A DNA stretch of 64,000 bases, taken from CAYYFX01 sp964571855. GTDB taxonomy: Bacteria > ARS69. Position 1 is the first letter of the stretch, and every line of letters starts with the position of its first letter. Where the stretch lies: contig CAZNDO010000001.1 in the NCBI GenBank assembly GCA_964571855.1, positions 310,001 through 374,000 on the forward strand, written 5' to 3'. Below are positions 34,405 to 43,752 of this stretch, piece by piece. Made by a program: the position numbers and the translations under genes. Below the pieces are notes generated by a model that was not told the DNA's origin, did not search any database, and was given only the letters and a program-made list of their open reading frames with translations.

Positions 34405-37404
34405 TCAACGCACGAGGGCGGCCTTACGGACCCGGGTCTCGTCCCCCGCCCGCATCCGGATCAAGTATACCCCGGCACCGACACGGCTACCGTCTCCCGC
34501 CGTCCCGGACCACGAGACCCCGTAGCGCCCCCCTCCGAGCCGCCGGCTCAGGACGGTCTCGACCCGCCGCCCCGCGACGTTGAACACCTCCACGACCACC
34601 GCCCGCTCCTCGCGGCCCGACAGCGCGAAACGAATCTCCACGCCGCGACCCGCCGACCTCACGATCGTCAGATCCGTCCGGTCCGGCAGGTCGCTGGCGT
34701 GAGGGGCCTCGGTCGGAGGTGCGTCCTCCGGCCGATCGGTCTGCGCGAGATCGTCCCGAGGCGCCTGCATCGCGGAGGCTCCGCAGAGATCCGGGAGTAT
34801 CTCCAGCGCGTTCGACACATCGACGATCACGGGATCCGCCAGATCCGTCGTGAAGAACGTCCGAATCGTGGCGGTGTCCGCCTGCACGTAGTGGACGCCG
34901 TTCCGCTTCCAGTAGCTCGACGCGGTGTTCAGCGCGGCCGTCGTGTCGTCGTTCTCGCGGAGGAACCAGTCCGCTCCGTCGGCCACCAGCTGATTGCTGC
35001 CCTTGTCGCTGGTCCCGGGGCCGAGCGCCAGTTTCGGCGAGTTGTCGGTCCGGGCGACGTCCTGGTCCGGGTTGAGGCTTCCGTACGCCCCGACCTTCAG
35101 CACGTTCGCCCGGAACCGCGCCGGCGGCCCGGTCACGTCCGTGTTCCGACTGAAGTCCACGCCGTGGAAACAGTCCCGGACCTCGTTGCACGTGAACTGG
35201 ACGTCCTTCGTCTGAAGCAGCGTGATCCCCGCGCCGTTCCACCCCTCGATCACGTTCTCCGTGAACAGCACGTCCCGATCCCCCGCGCCGCACATCCAGT
35301 CCCCGTAGATGCCAGACCACTTGAGCGGGTTCCCCGGCGGGTCGTGGTCGCCCCCGGGCCCGATGATCAGGTTCGTGTCCACCCACAGCGTGTGCGTCGA
35401 GGTCGACAAGCAGTACGTCTTCCCCCCGATGATCCGGATCCCGGCTCCGCCCGCCGCGTTCGCCGGTGTGCCCGTGAGGCGGATCTCGTTGCCCAGCACC
35501 TCGCCATCCGCGCACTCCACGAAGACCATGCCGTCCCGACCCGCGAGATCATCCACGCTGCCCCGCTCCACGAGGTTCCACCGAATGCGCGGACCCTGCG
35601 TCCACCCGATGCCCTGCACCCGCAGCCCCTCGTTCGCGAAGTCGTGCAGCCGACTGTGCTCCACCGGCATGTCCTGGAACATGAGCGTCAGCGGCGTCGG
35701 TGCGTACCCGATGTCCGCGTACACGATCGAGTTCCCCGTGGAGAACCAGTCCACGAAGATCCCGCCCCACGCCCGGCCCTGCGCCATGTCGTCGGGGTGC
35801 GCTCCCTCCGGCTCGAAGTGCACGCTGTCGCCCTCAACACCCTCCACCACGAACGGCCCGTGCCCCACCAGGTCCACCAGCCCGGGATTCCGACCCGCGA
35901 TCTCCGGCTGCCCCGCCCCGTGCGGCCGCACTTTCACCCGAGTGCCGGCAGGAAGCGTCCAGCCCCCGTCGTAGGGGACGTAGACGTCCGAGCCGTCCAG
36001 GACGATGTGCCGGTCATCCTCGATGTTCTCGAAGGCCACTTCGTCCAGGGACGGGGCCCCCGTGTCCAGGACCCGGATGCCGGCCTCGCCGTTCTCGATC
36101 CGCACGTGGCGCAGCGTGGACGCGCAGGTGTACGCGTAGCCGTAGCCGGCGGGGCTTGCCGCGAGGTCGAACACGAGGCTGCCCCACTCGCCGGCCGTGC
36201 TGTCCCCGTCGTAGGACGTGAACACGATCGGCTCCTCCGCCGTCCCCTCCGCCACGACCGTCCCGCGGATCACGAAGTGGAACTTCTCCGGGCCCGAGCT
36301 CGCCGCGACGAAGATCCGCGTGCCCGCCTCGATCGTCAGCGTCTTCCCCGCCTGGACCTCGAAGCCCGCGTCCAGGTACACCGCCCCCGTCCACGTCACG
36401 TTCGCGCTCTCCAGCGTGTCCGCGATGGCGAATCCCTTCCTCGCCCACACCTCGTAGTCCCCGTCGCTTTCGGGCGTCGGGTGGTCGTCATCGTGACTCA
36501 CGTACAGCACGAACAGGGTGTCCCCCACCGCGAACATCGAAGGCCGGATGGAGAACGTGCGCTGTTCGGGGACCACGTCCATCGGTCGCGACCAGGAGGA
36601 AGCGTTCAGCGGCGTCCGGCTGTAGCGATGGTAGAGCCGCTGGTGGTGCGTGCTCGACGGTTCCACACCGTAGCCGGGAGGACGGGTCGGCTCGCTGTAC
36701 ACCACGTGGAACATGCTGTCGGAGAGCGCCCCGGTGGGAAAGAACGAGGAGGTGCCATCGTGCTCCGTCAACGTGATCCGGGACGTCCAGCTGCCCGTGG
36801 AGTCGCCCCGGGAGAAGAAGACGAGCTGCTCCCGGTCCCCGCTCGACGTGGAGTCCTCGGCCCAGAGCCAGTAGAACACGCCGGTGGACTCGCCGGAGGC
36901 GGTGAGGAACGACGGAGGGTCATCGGGTTCCCCCAGGCCTTGCGGGGGCGGCGCGCCGTTGAAGTGCTTCGAGACGATTGTGCTGTCGTAGGTCCAGGAG
37001 CCGGACCCGCCGGGTGGGAAGCCACGAAAGTGCAGGAAGTAGGTGGAGTCGGCCGGGAGGAAGTTGTGGCGACCGAGGAAGTGGACCCGACCCGCGCCGT
37101 CGACGCGCAGGTTCGGAGTCGAGCCGATCGTCGGTGTCACCATCGTCGCGGACTCCCAGGCGCTCTCGGAGTCCAGCACGGCCTTGCGGGTGTGATACAG
37201 CGAATCCGCAGTCCCGGCGCCGTGGTTGTACGTTACGTGGACCGTGTCCCCCGAGGCACGCTCCTGCAGGAAGACGTTCGGACTGTTCGCGCCCCAGTCG
37301 AGCGAGTCCGGGGAGATGATGTGGAGCGTGCTCCATCCGGAACCCGTGCGATGGCGGTATCCGATGCGCGGCTGCGACGCGTCGTCCGCGACCATGAGTG
37401 ACAC
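34405..37404 (-). CDS. Surface protein with BNR-like and beta-helix regions, apparently 5'-truncated
   Basis: A 999-residue protein with an N-terminal region of BNR/propeller-like repeats (residues 1-330, for example LVFFSRGDSTGSWTSRITL, SMFHVVYSEP, LFVLYVSHDDD), a right-handed beta-helix region (about 355-800, LTIEAGTRIFVAA through IRWNLVERGSV), and a FlgD/type-9-like C-terminal module (VVVEVFNVAGRRVETVL through AGVYLIRMRAGDE). The N-terminus has no signal peptide and begins inside a repeat, only one codon after the stop of the upstream glycosidase and in the same frame. The start (GTG 37404 or ATG 37395) has no good ribosome site. I infer that the 5' end was lost by deletion or recombination, or that an assembly join lies here. 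Confidence 0.75.
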   Translation of the reverse strand: MSLMVADDASQPRIGYRHRTGSGWSTLHIISPDSLDWGANSPNVFLQERASGDTVHVTYNHGAGTADSLYHTRKAVLDSESAWESATMVTPTIGSTPNLRVDGAGRVHFLGRHNFLPADSTYFLHFRGFPPGGSGSWTYDSTIVSKHFNGAPPPQGLGEPDDPPSFLTASGESTGVFYWLWAEDSTSSGDREQLVFFSRGDSTGSWTSRITLTEHDGTSSFFPTGALSDSMFHVVYSEPTRPPGYGVEPSSTHHQRLYHRYSRTPLNASSWSRPMDVVPEQRTFSIRPSMFAVGDTLFVLYVSHDDDHPTPESDGDYEVWARKGFAIADTLESANVTWTGAVYLDAGFEVQAGKTLTIEAGTRIFVAASSGPEKFHFVIRGTVVAEGTAEEPIVFTSYDGDSTAGEWGSLVFDLAASPAGYGYAYTCASTLRHVRIENGEAGIRVLDTGAPSLDEVAFENIEDDRHIVLDGSDVYVPYDGGWTLPAGTRVKVRPHGAGQPEIAGRNPGLVDLVGHGPFVVEGVEGDSVHFEPEGAHPDDMAQGRAWGGIFVDWFSTGNSIVYADIGYAPTPLTLMFQDMPVEHSRLHDFANEGLRVQGIGWTQGPRIRWNLVERGSVDDLAGRDGMVFVECADGEVLGNEIRLTGTPANAAGGAGIRIIGGKTYCLSTSTHTLWVDTNLIIGPGGDHDPPGNPLKWSGIYGDWMCGAGDRDVLFTENVIEGWNGAGITLLQTKDVQFTCNEVRDCFHGVDFSRNTDVTGPPARFRANVLKVGAYGSLNPDQDVARTDNSPKLALGPGTSDKGSNQLVADGADWFLRENDDTTAALNTASSYWKRNGVHYVQADTATIRTFFTTDLADPVIVDVSNALEILPDLCGASAMQAPRDDLAQTDRPEDAPPTEAPHASDLPDRTDLTIVRSAGRGVEIRFALSGREERAVVVEVFNVAGRRVETVLSRRLGGGRYGVSWSGTAGDGSRVGAGVYLIRMRAGDETRVRKAALVR

Positions 37405-37407
37405 TTG

Positions 37408-40400
37408 TCACCCGCCCTGGACCTCGGCTGCCCGGCACGTCGATACGACCCGGGCCGGGGTCTCATGGACGATGACCGGGTCCTGGGGACACGGCACATG
37501 CACCACGATGCCTCCCGGCGGCGCCGGAACCGGGCCGCGGATGTCCGCAACCACGGCGTCCCCCTCTCGCCGCAGCGTGAACATCGCGTCGCCCCACGGC
37601 GTCGGCAGGTTCCGCACGCGAACGCCCTCCCCCTCCAGCCACTCCGGCGGGACGCCCTCCCCGATCACCAGCGCCTCGCGCGCCTCATCCGGATACGCCA
37701 GCATGTCCAGCACGCTGCGCAGGTAGTCGGACCCGACCCACCCGTGCGGCAGGTCGCCGAGGAATCGCGGCGTGCGCGCATCACGCCACACGACCTCCGG
37801 CCACTGCCGCCACGCGCGCGGGCGCTGGTCGTCCAGAAACCACTCCAGCATCGCCGCCGCTTCCGCGCGGCGGCCCAGCCGCGAGAACGCGCCCACGTTG
37901 CGGATCTCGTAGGGCGTGTATGCCGTCCACGGCGCGCCGCGCCGGCGGCCTTCGAAGAAGTCCCGGTACCGGTCGAACGTCCGCTCCAGCGCGTCCCGCG
38001 GCAGGAGGTCCGCCGCGCCCGTGGGGGACAGCGCGATCGTGGTGGACGTGGCGTCGAAGTCCCCGAGGTCCGCGCAACCCGGCACGTAGTCGATCCCGTG
38101 CTGCGCGATCGCCGCGCGCACCGACGCGGCGAGGTCGCGGTCGAACTCCGCGGCGATCGCCTCGATGCGCGCGCGCTCCGCATCGTCGCCAAGCCGGCCG
38201 GCCAGCCATGCCGCATCGTGGAACCCGCGGTACGCCCAGAAGTCATCCCAGTAGGAATGCATCGGCTTCGCGGAGTAGCCCTCGTGGCTGATCGACGGCG
38301 GGAGGATCCCGCGGAACGCCTCCACCTCGGAGTCCATCTCCTCGCGCCGCAGCGAGTCCAGCCACCCCACCGCGGCCGCCACGCGCGGCCACATCCGCCG
38401 CGCCAGCTCCAGGTCGCCGCCGTAGCGGAGGCACTCCGCCACGAGGAAGATGAACTCGCCCGAGGAGTCGTGCTCCGGCACGGGATCCGCCCCGCGCCAG
38501 TCCACCACGCACGGGATCTTCCCGTTCCCGTACTGGTGCGGCGCGTACCACTCGAGGAACGCGCGCGCCGCGTCGCCGTGTCCCGCGCGCAGCAGCGCGG
38601 AGGACGTGAGCGCGCCGTCGCGGATCCACGAGCGGGCGTAGGCGCGCGTGCCGGGCTGGATCGCCGGCCCGGCGCGATTCACGAGGATCCACCCGAGCTG
38701 CGCGCGGAAGGACTCTTCCACCGCGCGCGCGGACTCCGGCAGCCGGATGTCCACGCGCGAGAGCCGCGCGGCCCACATCCCCTGCGTCTCGGCCAGCCGC
38801 TCCGCGATCCACGCGCGGGCATCGCTCGTCGCCGGAGTGGACGCCGCGGCGCCCGGATGAAGCGGCACGACGATCCCCACCTCCGCCGTCTCCCCGGGGC
38901 CGAGCCGGCGCGCGAACTCCAGCGCCGCCGACGCCGCGCCGAACGCATCCTGCACGGCGAGCGCCGCGGGCATCGCGCCGCGGTCCAGCCACTCGGCCAC
39001 GACGTCCCCGCCGTCGAACGTGCTGGCGCCGAACGACGCGGGCGCGTCCAGGCAGAGGATGGCGTCCTCCCCGTCCACCCGGAGGACGGGCTCCGCCCAC
39101 GCGATGTCGTGCACCGGCGCCACGCCGCCGCGCCGGTTCAGGAACTGCGACGGGGGGTTCACCTGGAAGGGCCGCACCGCGAGAACGAGCGACACGTCGC
39201 GCGTCACCGCCGAGCGGTTCGTCACGCGATAGCGCGCCACGAGCCGCGATTCCCCGGGAGCGCCATCCCCGAATGCCAGCACCTCGAGCGCGAACAGACC
39301 GGCCTCCCACGTCACGGACGGGATCGGCAAGCAACCGTCCACGAGATGCTGCGCGACGCGCGCGTCCGCCCACGTGACGAGCCGACCGCCATCCCGCAGG
39401 AGCGGCTCAATGGAGAAGCGTCCCATGCCCGTCTCGAGCGCGCCGTCCTCGCCGAGAAGCCCCTCGCGCTCGTCCGCGTCCACGCCGACGACCGTCCAGT
39501 ACGTCTGCTCGCCGGACATCCCGCGCGGGTACGCGCCGCGCCGCGCGTCCTTCGCGACGGCCTCGAAGAACGCGTCCCGCGACGACGCCCACTCCAGCGG
39601 CCGCACCGCGATCTCGCGCAGCGCCGCGCCGCCGGGCGCATCCAGCCGCAGCCGCACGAAGCGCGTCTCCGTCTCCGGCAGGTACAGCGGATCGCGCCCG
39701 CCGTTCCCGCCATCCACGTCGCGCAGCGTCTCCCATGCCGTGCCCTCCGCCGACGCCTCCACGACGTAGCGCCGCGGATGCCGCCCCGGCGCCCACGTCA
39801 CGTCCAGCCCGCCCAGCTCGCGCGCCCGCCCGAAGTCCAGCGCGATCCACGGCGCCGCATCCCCGGCCGCCGGCTCCCACGCCGCGTTCGTACCGTCCAC
39901 CGCCGCCGCCGCCTCGCGCGCATGCCGCGCGGACGACGCCGTCGCCACCACCCGCGGCCACGGAGTCCCCTCCGGCGGCAGCGTCACCAGCTCCAGGTCG
40001 TCCAGCCACACCGTCCCCGTGCCGCCGCTCCCGGCCGTCACCGCGAACTCGAGCGCCGCCACCTCCCGGATCTCGCCACCCCCGCGCGGCCCCCACGCGA
40101 AGGACACCTGCCGCTTCTTGATCGTGATGGTCCGCCACGCGCGCGGGAACTCCAGCTCCCGCTTCACGTGCCACCACACGTTCTCGCCGGACGCGTCGAT
40201 CAGCTTGAACTCCAGATGATTCGCCGGCGCCTCCCCCCGCAACCGGAACCGGAACGCCCAGTTCTCCGGCAACGCCAGCCCCACCTCCCGATGCGCCACG
40301 GCGTACCCGCCACCCGTGAACCCGAAATCCAACCGCAACGCCCCCCCACCATCCGCGCCGGCCCCGGCATCGCTGCCGATCGCCAGCTTGACGCCGTCGG

Positions 40401-40506
40401 CAGGCATCGAGGTCCAGACGCCGGGATCATCGAACGAGTCCACGACGACTGCGGGCTGCGCGGCCCCGCCGTTGGCCATGAGCGTGATCGCGAGGACGAG
40501 TGGCAT
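37408..40506 (-). CDS. Exported discoidin-domain (alpha/alpha)6 glycoside hydrolase-like protein
   Basis: A 1032-residue protein with a short hydrophobic leader (MPLVLAITLMANGGAAQ), an N-terminal beta-sandwich (residues 20-165) with DLELVTLPPEGTPWP, a coagulation-factor-5/8 discoidin-type domain (about 170-285, ATASSARHAREAAAAVDGTNAAWEP and PRRYVVEASAEGTAWETL), a beta-sandwich, and an (alpha/alpha)6 toroid (SWIRDGALTSSALLRAG, DWRGADPVPEHDSSGEFIFLVAECLRY, HSYWDDFWAYRG). The toroid resembles GH94/GH63/GH15-clan enzymes; the exact family is unknown. ATG 40506 is chosen because the sequence upstream is a repetitive hairpin; a coupled start at 40764 (ATGA with the permease stop) would add 86 low-complexity residues. 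It is last in the ABC/GH144 operon. Confidence 0.78.
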   Translation of the reverse strand: MPLVLAITLMANGGAAQPAVVVDSFDDPGVWTSMPADGVKLAIGSDAGAGADGGGALRLDFGFTGGGYAVAHREVGLALPENWAFRFRLRGEAPANHLEFKLIDASGENVWWHVKRELEFPRAWRTITIKKRQVSFAWGPRGGGEIREVAALEFAVTAGSGGTGTVWLDDLELVTLPPEGTPWPRVVATASSARHAREAAAAVDGTNAAWEPAAGDAAPWIALDFGRARELGGLDVTWAPGRHPRRYVVEASAEGTAWETLRDVDGGNGGRDPLYLPETETRFVRLRLDAPGGAALREIAVRPLEWASSRDAFFEAVAKDARRGAYPRGMSGEQTYWTVVGVDADEREGLLGEDGALETGMGRFSIEPLLRDGGRLVTWADARVAQHLVDGCLPIPSVTWEAGLFALEVLAFGDGAPGESRLVARYRVTNRSAVTRDVSLVLAVRPFQVNPPSQFLNRRGGVAPVHDIAWAEPVLRVDGEDAILCLDAPASFGASTFDGGDVVAEWLDRGAMPAALAVQDAFGAASAALEFARRLGPGETAEVGIVVPLHPGAAASTPATSDARAWIAERLAETQGMWAARLSRVDIRLPESARAVEESFRAQLGWILVNRAGPAIQPGTRAYARSWIRDGALTSSALLRAGHGDAARAFLEWYAPHQYGNGKIPCVVDWRGADPVPEHDSSGEFIFLVAECLRYGGDLELARRMWPRVAAAVGWLDSLRREEMDSEVEAFRGILPPSISHEGYSAKPMHSYWDDFWAYRGFHDAAWLAGRLGDDAERARIEAIAAEFDRDLAASVRAAIAQHGIDYVPGCADLGDFDATSTTIALSPTGAADLLPRDALERTFDRYRDFFEGRRRGAPWTAYTPYEIRNVGAFSRLGRRAEAAAMLEWFLDDQRPRAWRQWPEVVWRDARTPRFLGDLPHGWVGSDYLRSVLDMLAYPDEAREALVIGEGVPPEWLEGEGVRVRNLPTPWGDAMFTLRREGDAVVADIRGPVPAPPGGIVVHVPCPQDPVIVHETPARVVSTCRAAEVQGG

Positions 40507-40524
40507 GAGGCACACGGCGCGCCC

Positions 40525-40736
40525 GCGCGGAGCCGCGAGGAGGGGCGGTCGATCGCGTCGCCGGCTCCGGCGGGTCCTCTCCGGCGGCTCTGCGGCGCGG
40601 CCGGAGCCCCGGACGGGCGGAGGCCGTCGACGCAGGAGCGAAGGCCGGAGCCGGGACGGCGGAGGCCGAGCGCCCGCCGGGGAGGACCCGCCGGAGCCGG
40701 CGGCGCCATCGACCGCCCCTCCTCGCGGCTCCGCGC
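40525..40736. repeat. 212-bp element with 63-bp near-perfect inverted repeats
   Basis: Arms 40525-40587 and 40674-40736 are inverted copies identical at 60 of 63 positions, beginning GCGCGGAGCCGCGAGG, with an 86-base centre containing GTCGAC. It lies between the permease stop (40761) and the glycosidase leader (ATG 40506). Transcribed as RNA it would form a very long hairpin. It could be a REP/MITE-like mobile unit or an operon attenuator; no second copy was noticed in this window. Confidence 0.8.
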
Positions 40737-40760
40737 CCAGGGGCACCAGCTGTCGCCTCA

Positions 40761-41582
40761 TCATCCCTTCACCGATCCCGAGAGAATCCCGCGCACATAG
40801 CTCCTCTGGAACACGAGGAACACGACCACCGCCGGCAGGATCGTCACGACCGACCCGGCCATCATGAGCTCGGTGTCCTGCACGTGCTCGCCGACCAGCC
40901 CCGCGAGCGCCACCGGCAGCGTGTACTTCGAGCCGTCCGTCAGGATGATGAGCGGCCACATGAAGTCGTTCCACGCGGACAGGAACGTGAACGTGGCCAG
41001 CGTCACGAGGATGGGCGCGAGCACCGGCACCACGATCGTCCCGAAGATCCGCGCCTCCCCCGCGCCGTCCACCCGCGCGGAGTCCAGCAGTTCGTCCGGC
41101 ACGGACAGCGCGTACTGGCGCACCAGGAAGATCCCGAACACGCTGGCCAGATACGGGATCAGCGCGCCGACGTACGTGTTCACCAGCCCCGCCTCGCGCA
41201 GCAGCAGGAAGAGCGGCAGCATCCCCACCTGCGCCGGCACCACGAGCGCCATCGCCAGCCCGCGGAAGAGCCGATCGCGGCCGGCGAACCGCAGCTTCGC
41301 GAACGCGTACCCGGCCATCGAGTTCACCAGCACCGACCCCACCGTGGCTCCCAGCGTGATGATCGTGCTGTTCAGGAAGTTCCGCGCCAGATCCAGCCGC
41401 GTGAACAGCGACACGTAATGCTCCACCGTGGGCCGCGCCGGCCAGAGCGGCGGGGGGAACGTGTTCGCCTCTCCCGCCTGCATGAACGACGCCGCCACCA
41501 TCCACGCCAGCGGCACCAGCGTGAGCGCGCCGAGCGCCCCGAGTGCCACGTGCAGCAGCGCCGTCCGCAGCGGTCGCGTCAC
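40761..41582 (-). CDS. Sugar ABC transporter permease, MalG/AraQ type
   Basis: A 273-residue inner-membrane permease with six predicted helices and the EAA loop ELLDSARVDGAGEARIFGTIVVPVLAPILVTLATFTFLSAWNDFMWPLI, typical of the second permease of carbohydrate uptake (CUT1) importers. The GTG overlaps the first permease's stop (GTGA). It imports oligosaccharide together with the binding protein and the other permease; no ATPase gene is present, as is common for CUT1 systems that share a MsmK-like ATPase. Confidence 0.94.
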   Translation of the reverse strand: MTRPLRTALLHVALGALGALTLVPLAWMVAASFMQAGEANTFPPPLWPARPTVEHYVSLFTRLDLARNFLNSTIITLGATVGSVLVNSMAGYAFAKLRFAGRDRLFRGLAMALVVPAQVGMLPLFLLLREAGLVNTYVGALIPYLASVFGIFLVRQYALSVPDELLDSARVDGAGEARIFGTIVVPVLAPILVTLATFTFLSAWNDFMWPLIILTDGSKYTLPVALAGLVGEHVQDTELMMAGSVVTILPAVVVFLVFQRSYVRGILSGSVKG

Positions 41583-42469
41583 GACGCCCGCCTCCCCGCC
41601 CGCATCTGCACGAGCGCGCCGACCAGCGTGACCGCGAGCAGCAGCATGGACAGCGTGGACGCCACGCCCATGCGCCACCACCGGAAGCCCTCCTCGTACA
41701 TCAGGAGCACCAGGCTGCGCGTGCTCCCGAGCGGCCCGCCCTGCGTCATCACGTACGGCTCGGCGAAGATCTGGAAGTACCCGATCATCGTGGTGATGCC
41801 CACGAACAGGAACACGGGGGCGAGGCCCGGCACCGTGACATGCCGGAAGCGGTGCACGGCGCCCGCGCCGTCCACGGCGGCGGCCTCGTGCAGCTCCGCG
41901 GGGATGCTCTGCAGGCCGGCCACGAAGATGAGCATGTTGTAGCCGAAGTTCTTCCAGGTCGCGAGGAGGATGATCCCGGGCATCGACCACGCGGGATCGC
42001 CCAGCCAGTCCACCGGCGGGATGCCGATCCGCTCCAGCCCCAGGTTCAACAGCCCGTAGCGCGGGTGGTACAGGTACCGCCACACGATCGCCACCGCCAC
42101 GAGCGTGGTGACCACCGGCGCGAAGTACACGGTGCGGAAGAACCCCTTCGCGCGCACGAGCTTCGCGTTCACCAGCATCGCCGCCGCCAGGGACACGGCC
42201 ACGTTCAGCGGCCCGCCCACCAGCACGAAGTACAGCGTGTTCCGCAAGGCGCTCCAGAACGCCGCGTCGCCCAGCACGGCCGTGTAGTTCCCGAGTCCCA
42301 CGAAGCGCGCGGTGGACGGATCCGCGATGGCGTAGATGTCGAAGTCCGTGAAGCTGAAGAGCAGCCCCGCCACCACCGGCAGCGCGAAGAACACGCCGAT
42401 CAGCCCGAGCGCCGGCGCCAGGAACCCCCATGCCGCGCGCGCCTGCCGCCGTTCCAGGGACGCGCTCAC
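41579..42469 (-). CDS. Sugar ABC transporter permease, MalF/UgpA type
   Basis: A 296-residue permease with the N-terminal helix GFLAPALGLIGVFFALPVVAGLLFSFTDFDIY and the EAA loop ELHEAAAVDGAGAVHRFRHVTVPGLAPVFLFVGITTMIGYFQIFAEPYVMTQGGP, diagnostic of the first CUT1 permease. The GTG overlaps the binding-protein stop by four bases, and its own stop overlaps the second permease. Confidence 0.94.
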   Translation of the reverse strand: MSASLERRQARAAWGFLAPALGLIGVFFALPVVAGLLFSFTDFDIYAIADPSTARFVGLGNYTAVLGDAAFWSALRNTLYFVLVGGPLNVAVSLAAAMLVNAKLVRAKGFFRTVYFAPVVTTLVAVAIVWRYLYHPRYGLLNLGLERIGIPPVDWLGDPAWSMPGIILLATWKNFGYNMLIFVAGLQSIPAELHEAAAVDGAGAVHRFRHVTVPGLAPVFLFVGITTMIGYFQIFAEPYVMTQGGPLGSTRSLVLLMYEEGFRWWRMGVASTLSMLLLAVTLVGALVQMRAGRRAS

Positions 42470-43752
42470 GACGTCCCGTCCGCGCGCGCCAGCAGCCAGC
42501 GCCGCTTCTCCAGGATCCGCGCCGCGTCCTCGTCCAGCCGCCGCAGCGCCTCCGCCGCGGTGGCGCCTCGGCGCGCCGCCAGCTCCGTCCGCTCCTGCAC
42601 GCGCGCCGCGATCTGCTCCCACTCCGGCACCTTCGGCATGGGCACCACGCGCTCGAGCTGCTTCCGGAACGCGGCGATGCGCGGCGCCGCCGCCAGCGCC
42701 GGATCGTCCCATGCCGTCACGCGCGCCGGCAGGTCCCCGGTGAGCGCGTAGAACCGCACCTGCACCTCCGGCCGCGACAGGTAGCGCAGGAGCCGCCAGG
42801 CTTCCTCCTTGTGCCGCGATCCGCGGTACAGCACCAGGCTGGACCCGCCGGCCAGCGACACGCCGTGCGCGGCGCCCCCCGGTCCCGGCAAGGGCGCCGT
42901 GGCCCACGCGTCCTGCAGCTCCGCGGGCAGCCGCCGCTCGAACTCCCCCAGGTTCCACGGCCCGGTGATGTACATGCTGAACGTGCCGCGCGCGAACTCC
43001 TGGTACACGTTCGCCACCTCGGTGTTCGCCACCGGCGGCGCCAGCCCGCTCTCGTACAGGTCCAGCAGCCAGTCGAACGCGCCCGCGAACGCCGGCTGCG
43101 AGAAGGCGCCGCGCGTGGCCCGGTCCGCGAGCAGCGGCGACCCGTTCTGCAGTCCCAGGATCACCGCCGGGTGCCACTCGTTCAGCGGCAGCAGGATGGC
43201 GTAGCGCTCCGGGCCCATCTCGCGCTTCACCGCCTCCATCGCGGCGCGCCAGCCCTCCCACGTGTCGGGGATGGAGTCGTACCCGGCGCGTGCGAGCACG
43301 TCCGAGCGGTAGAAGAGCACGCGCGTGTCCACGTACCACGGCACGCCGTACGCCTCGCCGTCGATCACGTTCGTGTCCCAGATGCCGGGGAAGAACTCCG
43401 TGCGCGACACGTCCGGCGCCTCCGCCACCCGCGCGGACAGCGGCTCCAGCGCGCCGAGCGCGGCGAACTCGGCCACCCACGTGTTCCCGAGCTGCGTGAG
43501 GTCCGGCATGGATCGTCCCACGAATCCCGTGAGGAGCTTCTCGTGCGCCGCCGTCCACGGGATCTGCTGCACCACCACCCGCACGTCCGGGTTCTCGCGC
43601 TCGAAGTCGTGCACCAGTTCCTGGACCACCTCGCCCTCGCGGCCCATCGCCCAGAAGCGGATCACGGTGCGCTCGTCCCGCGCGCCGCCGCAGGCCGCCG
43701 TGCCCAGGAGACCGGCCGCCAGCAGCAGGGCCGCGCGCGCCGGCGGCTTCAC
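42466..43752 (-). CDS. Sugar ABC transporter substrate-binding lipoprotein
   Basis: A 428-residue family-1 extracellular solute-binding protein. A hydrophobic leader ends LLGTAACGG, a plausible but imperfect lipobox, so it is probably lipid-anchored in the periplasm. Family segments include IRFWAMGREGEVVQELVHDFERENPDV, PDLTQLGNTWVAEFAALGALEPL, AYGVPWYVDTRVLFYRSDVL and GTFSMYITGPWNL. The GTG overlaps the stop of the GH144-type gene, tying the importer to that glucanase. Likely ligand: beta-1,2-glucan oligosaccharides. Confidence 0.93.
   Translation of the reverse strand: MKPPARAALLLAAGLLGTAACGGARDERTVIRFWAMGREGEVVQELVHDFERENPDVRVVVQQIPWTAAHEKLLTGFVGRSMPDLTQLGNTWVAEFAALGALEPLSARVAEAPDVSRTEFFPGIWDTNVIDGEAYGVPWYVDTRVLFYRSDVLARAGYDSIPDTWEGWRAAMEAVKREMGPERYAILLPLNEWHPAVILGLQNGSPLLADRATRGAFSQPAFAGAFDWLLDLYESGLAPPVANTEVANVYQEFARGTFSMYITGPWNLGEFERRLPAELQDAWATAPLPGPGGAAHGVSLAGGSSLVLYRGSRHKEEAWRLLRYLSRPEVQVRFYALTGDLPARVTAWDDPALAAAPRIAAFRKQLERVVPMPKVPEWEQIAARVQERTELAARRGATAAEALRRLDEDAARILEKRRWLLARADGTS

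Noticed and set aside
34027..37401. Long plus-strand open frame opposite the 999-residue surface protein
   Set aside because: Low-complexity Arg/Pro/His translation without motifs; opposite a protein with recognisable repeats and C-terminal module.
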